Shown piece after piece: positions 1 to 8,699 of a stretch of 64,000 nucleotides of DNA; positions within the stretch are counted from its first letter, which is position 1, and every line of letters starts with the position of its first letter. The stretch is from Flammeovirgaceae bacterium (GTDB lineage Bacteria > Bacteroidota > Bacteroidia > Cytophagales > Cyclobacteriaceae), in the NCBI GenBank assembly GCA_015180985.1, contig CP054185.1, forward strand, positions 496,001 to 560,000, in the 5' to 3' direction. The notes under the pieces were generated by a model. The model was not told the DNA's origin, did no database searches, and worked only from the letters and a program-made list of their open reading frames with translations. Both the position numbers and the translations under genes were made by a program.

Positions 1-82
1 ACAACCACACGGCTACCAGTTCCAGTACAAGAAAAGTAAAGAAGGCGCGGTATTGATAGATGAATAAAAATATCCGCTCCAT
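1..82 (-). CDS. mreC: MreC, rod-shape protein, N-terminal fragment (cut by window edge)
   Basis: Reading the minus strand from the ATG at 82-80 gives 27 codons starting MERIFLFIYQYRAFF and running into a hydrophobic segment (FLVLELVAVWL). This is the short basic/aromatic leader plus membrane anchor seen at the start of Bacteroidota MreC. It begins 4 bases after the mreB stop, in the standard mreB-mreC order. MreC is a periplasmic scaffold linking MreB to the cell-wall elongation machinery. Only the anchor is visible, so the call rests on context plus the hydrophobic start. Confidence 0.75.
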   Translation of the reverse strand, partial: MERIFLFIYQYRAFFTFLVLELVAVWL

Positions 83-86
83 GGAA

Positions 87-1112
87 TCACGTCATGAGCA
101 CCGAACGATAGTGATGCAGATTTTTTAACGCAGCACCGGTGCCGCGAACAACGGCACGAAGCGGGTCATCAGCCACATGAATGGGTAGCTTGGTTTTCAG
201 TGCCAGGCGTTTGTCCAGGCCGCGAAGCAAAGCACCGCCACCGGTTAAATAAATTCCCCGTTCGTAAATATCGGCCGATAATTCAGGGGGCGATGTTTCC
301 AGGGCTTTTAATACCGCCTCTTCAAGTTTTGAAACAGACTTATCGAGTGCAAAGGCCACTTCGGAATACGATATGCGGATGGTTTTTGGTATGCCGGTCA
401 TCAAGTCGCGGCCGCGGATTTCGTAATCATCGGGCCCATCATCCAACTCAGTTAACGCAGAGCCCACTTCAATCTTGACTTTCTCGGCCGACCGTTCGCC
501 AATCAGCAGGTTGTGCTGCCTGCGCATGTAATCCAGGATGTCGCGGTTAAACGTATCACCGGCAACACGGATGGACTGGTCGGACACAATACCCGACAGG
601 GCGATAACGGCTACTTCGGTGGTTCCTCCGCCAATATCCACAATCATATTGCCAACAGGCTGCTCAATATCAATGCCGATACCGATAGCCGCTGCAATGG
701 GTTCGTGTATCATATACACTTCTTTTGCACCGGCATGTTCGGCACTGTCGCGCACGGCCCGTTTCTCCACTTCGGTAATACCCGATGGAATACAGATGAC
801 CATACGGTACGATGGCGGAAAGAACCTGCGGCCGGTATCAATCATTTTAATGAGGCCGCGAATCATCATTTCGGCTGCCTGAAAGTCGGCAATTACGCCT
901 TCTTTAAGCGGGCGGATGGTTTTAATATGCTCGTGGGTCTTTTCGTGCATTTGCATGGCCTCGCGCCCAATGGCCAACACCTTGTTGTGTTGTTTGTCAA
1001 TAGCAATAATGGAGGGCTCATCCACCACTATTTTGTCTTTATATATAATAAGGGTGTTGGCCGTGCCCAGGTCTATAGCCACATCGGAAGTGAAGAAATC
1101 GAAAAGCGCCAT
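87..1112 (-). CDS. mreB: MreB, actin-like rod-shape determining protein
   Basis: The 341-residue product is a full-length MreB, the bacterial actin that forms membrane-bound filaments and directs lateral wall synthesis. The actin-fold nucleotide motifs are present: DLGTANTLI near residue 15 (phosphate 1), DIGGGTTEVAV near 160 (phosphate 2) and LTGGGALLRGLDKRL near 290 (adenosine motif). The N-terminal MALFDFF is a plausible amphipathic membrane-binding segment. It lies 95 bases downstream of purH and 4 bases upstream of mreC on the same strand, so a purH-mreB-mreC transcript is likely. Confidence 0.97.
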   Translation of the reverse strand: MALFDFFTSDVAIDLGTANTLIIYKDKIVVDEPSIIAIDKQHNKVLAIGREAMQMHEKTHEHIKTIRPLKEGVIADFQAAEMMIRGLIKMIDTGRRFFPPSYRMVICIPSGITEVEKRAVRDSAEHAGAKEVYMIHEPIAAAIGIGIDIEQPVGNMIVDIGGGTTEVAVIALSGIVSDQSIRVAGDTFNRDILDYMRRQHNLLIGERSAEKVKIEVGSALTELDDGPDDYEIRGRDLMTGIPKTIRISYSEVAFALDKSVSKLEEAVLKALETSPPELSADIYERGIYLTGGGALLRGLDKRLALKTKLPIHVADDPLRAVVRGTGAALKNLHHYRSVLMT

Positions 1113-1207
1113 CAGGTAATCTTAATAAATGAACTTTATTTCGGGCTGAATTTACCAAAATATTGTGTTGAACCTCTTTACCCGTAATATTTTGGATGTT
1201 TTTACCT

Positions 1208-2731
1208 TCAATGCTTAAAGTGCCGGGTGCCGGTAAACACCATGGCCATGTGGTGCGCATCGCAGTAATCAATCGAGTCCTGGTCGCGCACCGAGCCACC
1301 CGGTTGAATAACGGCCGTGATACCGGCCAGGTGTGCCAGTTCAACACAATCAGCAAACGGAAAGAATGCATCGGATGCCATCACCGCACCGTTCAAATCA
1401 AACCCAAACGATCGGGCCTTTTCAATGGCCTGCTTCAGTGCATCTACGCGCGAGGTTTGCCCGACTCCGCTGGCCAGCAACTGGCCATCAACTGCCAGCA
1501 CAATGGTGTTTGATTTGGTGTGCTTGGCAATTTTTGCTGCAAAAAGCAGGGCATTGGTTTCCTGCCCGGTGGGCGCGCGTTTTGTTACAGCTATGAGGTC
1601 GGCAACGGTGTCAGTTTTCGAATCCACGTCCTGCTCAATAACTCCATTGAGCAAACTTTTGAATTGTTTGGTTTCGTTCAGTAGTTTTTTCTGCACCAAT
1701 ATCATCCGGTTCTTTTTGCTTTTAAGCAACTCAAGCGCTGCAGCATCATAGCCGGGCGCTATAAGGATTTCGAAAAAGAGTTTATTGATTTCCTCAGCTG
1801 CTTCTTTATCCACCGGCCGGTTGGTTGCCAGCACACCTCCGAAGGCCGAAGTGGTATCGGCCTGGTAGGCCTTCAGGTACGCTTCTTTAACAGTTCTGGC
1901 GGTGGCCACTCCGCAGGCATTGGTATGTTTTATGATTACAAAGGCTGGTCCATTGTTAAATTCCTGAACGAGGTTCAGCGCAGCATCTGCATCAACCAGG
2001 TTGTTATAGGATAATTCCTTGCCGTGAAGTTGTTCGATAAGTTCTTCAAGGCGGCCATAAAAACGGCCCTGTTGGTGCGGGTTTTCTCCGTAGCGCAGCA
2101 CCCGGCCGGTGCGGATGCTTTTCTTGAATGAAGGTATTTGCTGCTCTGAATTAAACCACGAGAAGATGGCCGCATCGTAATGCGAAGTAACATCAAAGGC
2201 TAAAGCTGCAAAATGCTTACGGTCGTTCAGCTCGGATGTACAATTCTTATCACGAAGCAGGCGTGCCAATTCACCATACTGCTCGCGCGAAGCAACGATA
2301 AGTACATCGTTGAAATTCTTTGCGGCACCGCGGATAAGGGAAATGCCACCGATGTCAATTTTCTCGATGATTTCATCTTTGCGGCCGCCTGCAGCAACGG
2401 TTTCTTCAAACGGATAGAGATCAACAATAACCAAATCAATCGGCTTGATGCCAAATTCAGCTGCCTGCTTTACATCTTCCGTCTGTTCGCGCCTGTACAG
2501 AATGCCGCCAAATACAGCGGGGTGCAGGGTTTTAACGCGCCCACCGAATACTGAAGGATAACCGGTTAGCGTTTCGACCGGTGTTACCGGATAGCCCAGT
2601 TTTTCAATTAATTGCTGTGTACCCCCTGTTGATACCAGCTCAACGCCCGCTTTACCGAGCAACTGAATAATCGACTCAAGGTTATCTTTATGGTAAACAG
2701 AAATAAGGGCACGGGTAATTTTTCGCTGCAT
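1208..2731 (-). CDS. purH: PurH, bifunctional AICAR transformylase / IMP cyclohydrolase
   Basis: The 507-residue product catalyses the last two steps of de novo IMP synthesis: formylation of AICAR using 10-formyl-THF, then ring closure. The N-terminal MGS-like cyclohydrolase domain starts RALISVYHKDNLESI and contains STGGT and TGYPSVFGGRVKTLHP. The C-terminal transformylase domain carries KHTNACGVA near residue 265 and ends GTRHFKH. The length is normal for the family. It is the first gene of the minus-strand purH-mreB-mreC group, with a TAnnTTTG box 20 bases upstream of its start. Confidence 0.97.
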   Translation of the reverse strand: MQRKITRALISVYHKDNLESIIQLLGKAGVELVSTGGTQQLIEKLGYPVTPVETLTGYPSVFGGRVKTLHPAVFGGILYRREQTEDVKQAAEFGIKPIDLVIVDLYPFEETVAAGGRKDEIIEKIDIGGISLIRGAAKNFNDVLIVASREQYGELARLLRDKNCTSELNDRKHFAALAFDVTSHYDAAIFSWFNSEQQIPSFKKSIRTGRVLRYGENPHQQGRFYGRLEELIEQLHGKELSYNNLVDADAALNLVQEFNNGPAFVIIKHTNACGVATARTVKEAYLKAYQADTTSAFGGVLATNRPVDKEAAEEINKLFFEILIAPGYDAAALELLKSKKNRMILVQKKLLNETKQFKSLLNGVIEQDVDSKTDTVADLIAVTKRAPTGQETNALLFAAKIAKHTKSNTIVLAVDGQLLASGVGQTSRVDALKQAIEKARSFGFDLNGAVMASDAFFPFADCVELAHLAGITAVIQPGGSVRDQDSIDYCDAHHMAMVFTGTRHFKH

Positions 2732-2750
2732 GGTTCAGGTAATGAAGGCG

Positions 2751-2758
2751 CAAAGGTA
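2751..2758 (-). promoter_or_regulatory. Bacteroidota -7 box upstream of purH
   Basis: On the minus strand this reads TACCTTTG, a perfect TAnnTTTG -7 element. The purH ATG is 20 bases downstream. No clear TTTG -33 element was identified. Confidence 0.55.
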
Positions 2759-2784
2759 GGGGAACAGCCTGAACTGAAAAAAAA

Positions 2785-3663
2785 CTACCTGCGGTTAGCC
2801 AGGTAAACGCCACCAATAATTGCAGCCATGCCAATAAAGTGCCCCGCATAAAGCCGTTCGCCATCCAGCACACCCCACATTACAGCCACAATGGGCATTA
2901 CATAGGTTACCGAACTGGCAAACAACGGGGTGCTTATTTTTACCAGGCGGTTAAACAGAAACGTAGCAGTGGCCGTACTCATAATACCCAGCAATACCGT
3001 ATAGCCAAACGCTGCCCAGGCACCCGGATGCTGAACAAACTTTTCGGTAAAACTGGTGAAACCAAAAAGGTAAATGAGTGCTAAAGGACCCAGCAGCAAC
3101 AAGGCCACGCTGGTGATAGTCATCGGGCTCAGATCGGCTATTTTGAACTTGATGAAATTCAGGTTCGATCCGTAGAGAATGCAGGAGAAAACAATCAGCA
3201 AAGCATACAGATTTATCCCTTCTACTTTTCCGCCCACGCGCGCGAGCATCAGCATAAACGTACCGCCAAAACCTAGTATAATACCGAAAACGGCAACGGG
3301 CCTGAACCGCTGCTGAAAAAGCATCGCCCCGATAATCATCGTAAAGATGGGCGTAAGGGTATTGAGTATGCCGGCAACGGAGCTATCCAGGCGGGTTTGG
3401 GCAACGGCAAACAGAAAGGCCGGGATGAAAATGCCCATCATCCCCGAGAGCAGCAGTTTTCCAAAATGCTTAATCCGTAAATTTTTAAGCCGGTAAAGCG
3501 CTGCCGGCAATAAAAACAAGGCCGCAGCCGAAACCCGGATGGCTCCTACCTCATCCGGTTTAAAAACCTTTAAGCCCTGTTTGATTAGAATGAATGAGGT
3601 ACCCCAGATGAGCGAAAGCACAATCAGCAAAACAATGGCTTTACTCCTTGCGCTGTCGCTCAT
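2785..3663 (-). CDS. EamA/DMT-superfamily transporter
   Basis: The 292-residue hydrophobic protein has about ten predicted membrane segments in two EamA repeats. The first repeat starts VLLIVLSLIWGTSFILIKQGL and the second near GINLYALLIVFSCILYGSN. The internal duplication, the length and the RRAxxL-type short tail (YLANRR) fit drug/metabolite exporters of the inner membrane. The substrate cannot be read from the sequence. Its ATG overlaps the end of dusB by 4 bases (3660-3663), so the two are translationally coupled. Confidence 0.88.
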   Translation of the reverse strand: MSDSARSKAIVLLIVLSLIWGTSFILIKQGLKVFKPDEVGAIRVSAAALFLLPAALYRLKNLRIKHFGKLLLSGMMGIFIPAFLFAVAQTRLDSSVAGILNTLTPIFTMIIGAMLFQQRFRPVAVFGIILGFGGTFMLMLARVGGKVEGINLYALLIVFSCILYGSNLNFIKFKIADLSPMTITSVALLLLGPLALIYLFGFTSFTEKFVQHPGAWAAFGYTVLLGIMSTATATFLFNRLVKISTPLFASSVTYVMPIVAVMWGVLDGERLYAGHFIGMAAIIGGVYLANRR

Positions 3664-4661
3664 GCTACAGGGTTAAACTCATTTGCAGCAAACACCTCTA
3701 CGATTTCATCTAAAATAGAAAACAACTCTTCCACAGAAACCGCATTTACCAACCGTGTTCGATACAGTTTAAATTCGGGGATGCCTTTAAAATAGTTGGT
3801 GTAATGCCTGCGCATTTCAAACACACCGGTTCGCTGGCCCTTCCATCGAATTGAAAATTCAAGATGGCTGCGCACCACAGAAACCCGCTCGGCAACATCG
3901 GGCGAAGGAAGTACCTCGCCATGTGCCAGGTAATGCTTAATTTCATTAAAAATCCAGGGATAGCCGATGGCCGCCCGCCCAATCATCAGGCCATCCACGC
4001 CATACCGGTTTTTGTATTCCAGTGCTTTTTGTGGCGAATCAATATCACCATTGCCGAAGATGGGGATGGTTAGCCGCGGATTCTCTTTCAGTTTTCCAAT
4101 CAATGTCCAGTCGGCCTGGCCTTTGTACATCTGCACACGCGTGCGGCCGTGCACGGTTAACGCCTGCACGCCTACATCCTGCAATCGTTCGGCTACTTCC
4201 AGAATATTTTTTGTGTTGTCGTCCCAGCCCAGGCGTGTTTTTACCGTAACCGGCAGGTGGGTGGCTTTTACCACCGCCTCCGTCATGCGCACCATTTTGG
4301 GTACATCCTGAAGCAACGCGGCTCCTGCACCGCGGCAGGCTACGTTTTTTACAGGACAGCCGTAGTTTATATCGATCAAATCGGGATTAGCAGTTGTGGC
4401 AATTTCAGCAGATTGCACCATGTGTTCGATGTTACTGCCAAACAACTGTATGCCGATGAGCCGCTCGTACTCGAACACATCCAGTTTTTGTTTGCTTTTG
4501 GCGGCATCGCGGATGAGACCCTCGGACGAAATGAACTCGGTATACATCAGGTCGGCCCCGTTGGCCTTGCACACGGCACGAAAGGGCGGATCGCTCACAT
4601 CTTCCATCGGGGCAAGCAACAACGGAAATTCACCGGCTTCAATTGAACCAATGTGCACCAT
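3660..4661 (-). CDS. dusB: tRNA-dihydrouridine synthase (DusB family)
   Basis: The 333-residue FMN-dependent enzyme reduces uridine to dihydrouridine in the D-loop of tRNA. The start reads LLLAPMEDVSDPPFRAVCK, the usual Dus N-terminus. DINYGCPVKNVACRGAGAALL contains the catalytic cysteine (in NYGCPVK, near residue 100). VKTRLGWDD, VHGRTR, IPIFGNGDI and GLMIGRAAIGYPWIF are the FMN phosphate-binding and barrel motifs. The family is clear; the DusB subfamily is inferred from overall pattern. The following EamA gene overlaps its stop by 4 bases. Confidence 0.93.
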   Translation of the reverse strand: MVHIGSIEAGEFPLLLAPMEDVSDPPFRAVCKANGADLMYTEFISSEGLIRDAAKSKQKLDVFEYERLIGIQLFGSNIEHMVQSAEIATTANPDLIDINYGCPVKNVACRGAGAALLQDVPKMVRMTEAVVKATHLPVTVKTRLGWDDNTKNILEVAERLQDVGVQALTVHGRTRVQMYKGQADWTLIGKLKENPRLTIPIFGNGDIDSPQKALEYKNRYGVDGLMIGRAAIGYPWIFNEIKHYLAHGEVLPSPDVAERVSVVRSHLEFSIRWKGQRTGVFEMRRHYTNYFKGIPEFKLYRTRLVNAVSVEELFSILDEIVEVFAANEFNPVA

Positions 4662-4681
4662 TTAACAGGTAATCAAAACCA

Positions 4682-4689
4682 CAAAGGTA
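4682..4689 (-). promoter_or_regulatory. -7 box upstream of dusB
   Basis: The minus strand reads TACCTTTG, matching TAnnTTTG, 21 bases before the dusB ATG in the divergent gap between dusB and the CPBP protease gene. The -33 element is not obvious. Confidence 0.5.
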
Positions 4690-4734
4690 AGGGATATTAG
4701 CACGATTTGCAGATTTTGCATTAGCATTGCAGGC

Positions 4735-5667
4735 ATGAACACCAACCCGATTTCAGACCGCCACCCGGCAGCGTCCTTAATTTATATACTTTTCGTTGTG
4801 GCTATCGGCTTCCTTATTATTGGTCCATCATTGGGGTTACTTCTTGCGTCACCGTTTTATGATGGCGATTTGTTCAGCGAGTTCACCGGCATTTTATATA
4901 ATCAATCAAATCCACAACTCTTTACCGCCCTGATGATTGTTCAGGGAACGGCCGGAATCATCGGATTGATTGTGTTGCCGCTGTTGTACCTGAACGCTAT
5001 TGAACACAAATCTATTCGTGTGTTGTTCCGGAAAGAGGCGAACCTGCCGATGATAATAATTATGCTGACGGCCATCGGCACCTGCTTTACCATTGCCATC
5101 TCACCGGTTATTGAATGGAATATGAACCTGGATTTTCCGGATTTCCTCAGCGGATTTGAACGGTGGGCAAAGCAGAAGGAAAATGAATTGATGGAAGTAA
5201 CACGCTTTCTGACTACCTTCTCATCTCCCACCGACTTCCTTATCGGGTTGTTTGTTGTGGCCGTCATACCGGGTATCGGAGAAGAACTTGTTTTTCGGGG
5301 CTTTGTTCAAAACGAACTGCACCGCGGCACCAACAGTATTCACGTTGCCATTTGGGTTTCGGCTTTTTTGTTCAGCGCCATGCACATGCAGTTCTTCGGT
5401 TTTATGCCCCGCATGCTGCTGGGCGCCTTGTTCGGTTACCTGTATTATTGGTCGGGCAACCTGCTTATACCCATGCTGGCCCACTTTTTTCATAACGGAT
5501 TGACGTTGGCGCTCCTATATACTTACCAACGGGGTATAACAACGTTGGACCCGGAGAGCAACGAAGCAGCCCCACTGCCCCTGGTACTGGGTTGTGTAGC
5601 GGCAGTTGTTGGACTTTTGTATTATTTCAGAAAACTTTACCAGGTAAATAACCATCCGCCAAGTTGA
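4735..5667 (+). CDS. CPBP family intramembrane metalloprotease
   Basis: The 310-residue protein has about eight membrane segments and the ABI/CPBP (Rce1-like) active-site motifs. These are EELVFRGF at 183-190 (EExxxR), H217 in FSAMHMQFFGF, and HFFHNG at 250-255. Members are membrane-embedded glutamate-type proteases; the substrate here is unknown. The last bases of the gene overlap the TTG start of cdsA, so the two are likely co-translated. The association with a phospholipid gene does not identify its target. Confidence 0.92.
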   Translation: MNTNPISDRHPAASLIYILFVVAIGFLIIGPSLGLLLASPFYDGDLFSEFTGILYNQSNPQLFTALMIVQGTAGIIGLIVLPLLYLNAIEHKSIRVLFRKEANLPMIIIMLTAIGTCFTIAISPVIEWNMNLDFPDFLSGFERWAKQKENELMEVTRFLTTFSSPTDFLIGLFVVAVIPGIGEELVFRGFVQNELHRGTNSIHVAIWVSAFLFSAMHMQFFGFMPRMLLGALFGYLYYWSGNLLIPMLAHFFHNGLTLALLYTYQRGITTLDPESNEAAPLPLVLGCVAAVVGLLYYFRKLYQVNNHPPS

Positions 5668-6494
5668 TACAGGCCCTATCCCGATACACCAACCTTACCC
5701 AACGGCTGATTACCGGCCTGGCCGGTGCAGCGGTTATCATTACCTGCACTGTTTTAGGTGAGTGGACTTACTTTGCGGTGTTTACCATCATCTGTTTTTT
5801 TTCACTGCTTGAGTTTTACAAGCTGGCCGGGCTTGACGGCATGATTCCCCAAAAATCAATCGGCATCATCAGCGGCATGTCGGTTTTTGTTCTATCATTT
5901 CTTATTGAACAGCATACGCTGAGCTACCGGTATTACTACCTGCTGTTTCCGTTTATTTCAATAACCTATCTGATTAAACTGTATAAGAAATCGGAAAAAA
6001 AACCATTCACCAACATCGCCTTTACTTTTCTGGGTATTTTTTACGTGGCCGTACCGATTGCTTTGCTGAATCATGCCGTATTTGAAGCCGGGTATTACAA
6101 CTACGAAATCATATTGGGTTCGTTGCTGATATTGTGGGCCAGCGACTCAGGAGCATATTTTGCCGGAACCAGGTTTGGAAAACACAAACTATTTGAGCGC
6201 ATCTCGCCAAAAAAATCGTGGGAAGGTTTCTGGGGCGGGGCCTTGCTGGCAGCGGTAATGACTTTTGTGCTGAGTTTATACTTTACGTCACTGACTATTG
6301 TTGACTGGCTCGTAATAGGCCTGATCATCATTATTGGCGGCACGTTTGGCGACCTGGTGGAGTCGTTGTTGAAACGGAGCATCGAAATAAAAGATTCCGG
6401 TACCAGCCTGCCCGGGCATGGCGGCTTTTTAGACCGGTTTGACGGCCTGCTCATTTCAGCACCTTTTATTGCCGCTTACCTGGAGGTTTTCTGA
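5664..6494 (+). CDS. cdsA: CdsA, phosphatidate cytidylyltransferase
   Basis: The 276-residue inner-membrane enzyme makes CDP-diacylglycerol from phosphatidic acid and CTP, the branch point of phospholipid synthesis. It has about eight membrane segments and a complete C-terminal signature: SLLKRSIEIKDSGTSLPGHG followed by GFLDRFDGLL. The start is taken as TTG at 5664, overlapping the CPBP stop (TTGA). No ATG lies closer to the conserved NLTQRLITG segment. It belongs with the nearby psd and desaturase genes in membrane lipid synthesis. Confidence 0.95.
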   Translation: MIQALSRYTNLTQRLITGLAGAAVIITCTVLGEWTYFAVFTIICFFSLLEFYKLAGLDGMIPQKSIGIISGMSVFVLSFLIEQHTLSYRYYYLLFPFISITYLIKLYKKSEKKPFTNIAFTFLGIFYVAVPIALLNHAVFEAGYYNYEIILGSLLILWASDSGAYFAGTRFGKHKLFERISPKKSWEGFWGGALLAAVMTFVLSLYFTSLTIVDWLVIGLIIIIGGTFGDLVESLLKRSIEIKDSGTSLPGHGGFLDRFDGLLISAPFIAAYLEVF

Positions 6495-6530
6495 CCTGGT
6501 GTATCGCAAACCGGTCGAACGGAAATTGCT

Positions 6531-6538
6531 TATCTTTG
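6531..6538 (+). promoter_or_regulatory. -7 box upstream of glutamate dehydrogenase
   Basis: TATCTTTG matches TAnnTTTG and lies 61 bases before the ATG of the dehydrogenase, in the 105-base gap after cdsA. It would give a leader of about 55 bases. The upstream -33 element is weak. Confidence 0.55.
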
Positions 6539-6599
6539 CCCGCCAATTCTGTGATTAACCCACAGAATTTCATTTGCTGCATCAAAATTTAACATCCTT

Positions 6600-7874
6600 A
6601 TGGCATACGTTGAACCGGCTCCTTTAACCAACAAGGAGAATCCGTTTGAGGCGATGATGTCGAGATTCCATGTAGCCTCGCAAAAACTGGGACTCGAAGA
6701 AGAAGTTTACAATGTACTCAAATCACCCACCAAACAGGTAATTGTTTCACTGCCCATTACCATGGATGATGGCAGCATCCGGGTGTTTGAAGGATACCGC
6801 GTTGTTCACTCCAACATTTTAGGTCCTTCAAAAGGAGGAATCCGCTACGATCCGCATGTAAACCTGGATGAAGTAAAAGCCTTAGCCGCCTGGATGACCT
6901 GGAAATGTGCCGTGGTGGATATCCCCTATGGCGGAGCCAAAGGCGGCATTACCTGCAACCCGCGCGAAATGTCGGCCGGTGAAATTGAACGCCTTACCCG
7001 CGCGTACACCAGCGCGATGATCGATATCTTCGGCCCTGACCGCGACATCCCAGCACCTGACATGGGTACAGGCCCGCGCGAAATGGCCTGGCTGATGGAC
7101 GAATATTCAAAAACGCAGGGCATGACTGTAAACGCAGTAGTTACCGGAAAGCCAATTGTACTGGGCGGTTCGCTTGGCCGCACCGAGGCTACCGGCCGCG
7201 GAGTGATGGTAAGCACACTTGCCGCCATGGAAAAAATGAAGATCAATCCGTACAAAGCCACCTGTGCCGTGCAGGGCTTTGGCAATGTAGGCTCATGGGC
7301 CGCCCGGCTGCTGGCCGAACGGGGCCTGATTGTGCAGGCCATCAGCGATGTGTCGGCAGCGTACTATAATGAAAAAGGCATTGATGTTGAGGCTGCCGTA
7401 AAACACAGCCAGGCCAATAAAGGATCATTAACCGGATTTACCGGTGGTGAAAAGATAAACCGCGATGACATTCTTACCCTGCCGGTGGATGTGCTGGTGC
7501 CGGCCGCTACCGAAGACGTGATTACCGCAACAAACGCTCCACACATTAAAGCCAAACTGATTGTAGAAGGAGCCAACGGCCCGACCTCTTCTAAAGCCGA
7601 CAGCATTATTCATGAAAAAGGTATTGCCGTAGTGCCGGATATCCTGGCCAATGCCGGTGGTGTTACCGTATCGTATTTTGAGTGGGTACAAAACCGACTG
7701 GGCTATAAATGGGAGGCCGAACGCGTGAACCGCAGAAGCGACCGCATTATGAAAGATGCCTTTCAGAATGTTTACAAAACCGCTATGGAATATAAGGTGT
7801 CGATGCGCATTGCAGCCTACATGGTGGCCATTGATAAGGTAGCCAAAACCTATAAGTACCGGGGTGGATTCTAA
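6600..7874 (+). CDS. gdhA: Glu/Leu/Phe/Val dehydrogenase family (glutamate dehydrogenase)
   Basis: The 424-residue protein interconverts glutamate and 2-oxoglutarate plus ammonia with NAD(P). The substrate-binding half has KGGIRYDPHV, TWKCAVVDIPYGGAKGGI (catalytic lysine in GGAKGG) and PDMGTGPREMAWLMDEYS. The Rossmann half has VQGFGNVGSWAARLLAERG. The C-terminus has PDILANAGGVTVSYFEWVQN, typical of the hexameric GluDH of about 420 residues. Leucine or phenylalanine dehydrogenases are shorter. Only 9 bases separate it from psd. Confidence 0.93.
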   Translation: MAYVEPAPLTNKENPFEAMMSRFHVASQKLGLEEEVYNVLKSPTKQVIVSLPITMDDGSIRVFEGYRVVHSNILGPSKGGIRYDPHVNLDEVKALAAWMTWKCAVVDIPYGGAKGGITCNPREMSAGEIERLTRAYTSAMIDIFGPDRDIPAPDMGTGPREMAWLMDEYSKTQGMTVNAVVTGKPIVLGGSLGRTEATGRGVMVSTLAAMEKMKINPYKATCAVQGFGNVGSWAARLLAERGLIVQAISDVSAAYYNEKGIDVEAAVKHSQANKGSLTGFTGGEKINRDDILTLPVDVLVPAATEDVITATNAPHIKAKLIVEGANGPTSSKADSIIHEKGIAVVPDILANAGGVTVSYFEWVQNRLGYKWEAERVNRRSDRIMKDAFQNVYKTAMEYKVSMRIAAYMVAIDKVAKTYKYRGGF

Positions 7875-7883
7875 ATCAATACA

Positions 7884-8540
7884 ATGACCATTCACAAAGA
7901 AGGAAGGACGATTCTTTTTGTAGTGCTGGTTGCACTGGTAGGTATTATCTGGGCATTCGATTATTTTTTCCCGGACCAGCAGGTACTTCGAAACATAGTT
8001 ATTGGTGTGAGTTTGATTTTTTACCTGCTCATTCTGCAGTTCTTCCGTCATCCGTCAATCGCCATCGAAAAAAATCCGCAGCACATTCTGGCTCCGGCCG
8101 ATGGCAAAGTGGTGGTTATTGAAGAGGCCGATGAACCCGAATACCTGAAGCAAAGGTGCAAACAGGTTTCGATTTTTATGTCGCCCGTCAACGTGCATGT
8201 TAACCGCATGCCGGCAGGCGGAACGATATCCTACTACCGCTACCATGCCGGCAAATACCTGGTGGCCTGGCATCCTAAGTCGAGTACGGAGAATGAACGC
8301 ACCACAGTGGTAGTAAAAACCGATAACGGAACCGAGATACTCTTTCGTCAGATTGCCGGTGCGCTGGCCCGCAGAATTAAATGCTATGTTAATGAAGGGC
8401 AGAAACTGGAGCAAGGCCAGGAGTTTGGCTTCATTAAATTCGGTTCACGTGTGGATATTTTTCTTCCGACCCACGCTGAGGTTTGCGTTAACGTTGGCCA
8501 GAAGACCACCGGTGGCAGAACCATCATCGCCCGAATCTGA
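7884..8540 (+). CDS. psd: Phosphatidylserine decarboxylase family protein
   Basis: The 218-residue precursor belongs to the short PSD class. These enzymes decarboxylate phosphatidylserine to phosphatidylethanolamine and cleave themselves to form a pyruvoyl cofactor. Two N-terminal membrane segments (TILFVVLVALVGIIW and VIGVSLIFYLLILQFF) precede ILAPADGKVVVIEE and IFMSPVNVHVNRMP. The self-cleavage site is the Gly-Ser pair in IKFGSRVDIFLP, at about residues 187-188. It follows the glutamate dehydrogenase gene by 9 bases and may share its transcript. Confidence 0.93.
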   Translation: MTIHKEGRTILFVVLVALVGIIWAFDYFFPDQQVLRNIVIGVSLIFYLLILQFFRHPSIAIEKNPQHILAPADGKVVVIEEADEPEYLKQRCKQVSIFMSPVNVHVNRMPAGGTISYYRYHAGKYLVAWHPKSSTENERTTVVVKTDNGTEILFRQIAGALARRIKCYVNEGQKLEQGQEFGFIKFGSRVDIFLPTHAEVCVNVGQKTTGGRTIIARI

Positions 8541-8621
8541 CCATTTTAACCAACGAACCCGCGTTAGGAGCCTTTTCTAAAATAAAAGGGCTTAATCTCC
8601 TTATTAGTGCGATCGTCTGCG

Positions 8622-8629
8622 TACATTTG
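8622..8629 (+). promoter_or_regulatory. -7 box upstream of the fatty acid desaturase
   Basis: TACATTTG matches TAnnTTTG, 70 bases before the desaturase ATG. A TTA-containing stretch 18 bases upstream (TTATTAG at 8601-8607) could serve as a weak -33 element. Just before it, 8568-8595 can form an imperfect hairpin (AGCCTTTT pairing with AAAAGGGCT) without a clear T-run. Confidence 0.5.
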
Positions 8630-8699
8630 AAAGATAGCCTTATTGTGAGTTTTGACAAACTTCGCTCTCAGGCTTTGTTAACCCTAAATTCAAAAACCT

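Noticed and set aside
2-67. An open plus-strand reading frame ending in TAA, which could be the end of a gene convergent with mreB
   Set aside because: The minus strand of the same bases starts with ATG 4 bases after the mreB stop and encodes a typical MreC N-terminal anchor; operon order favours mreC.
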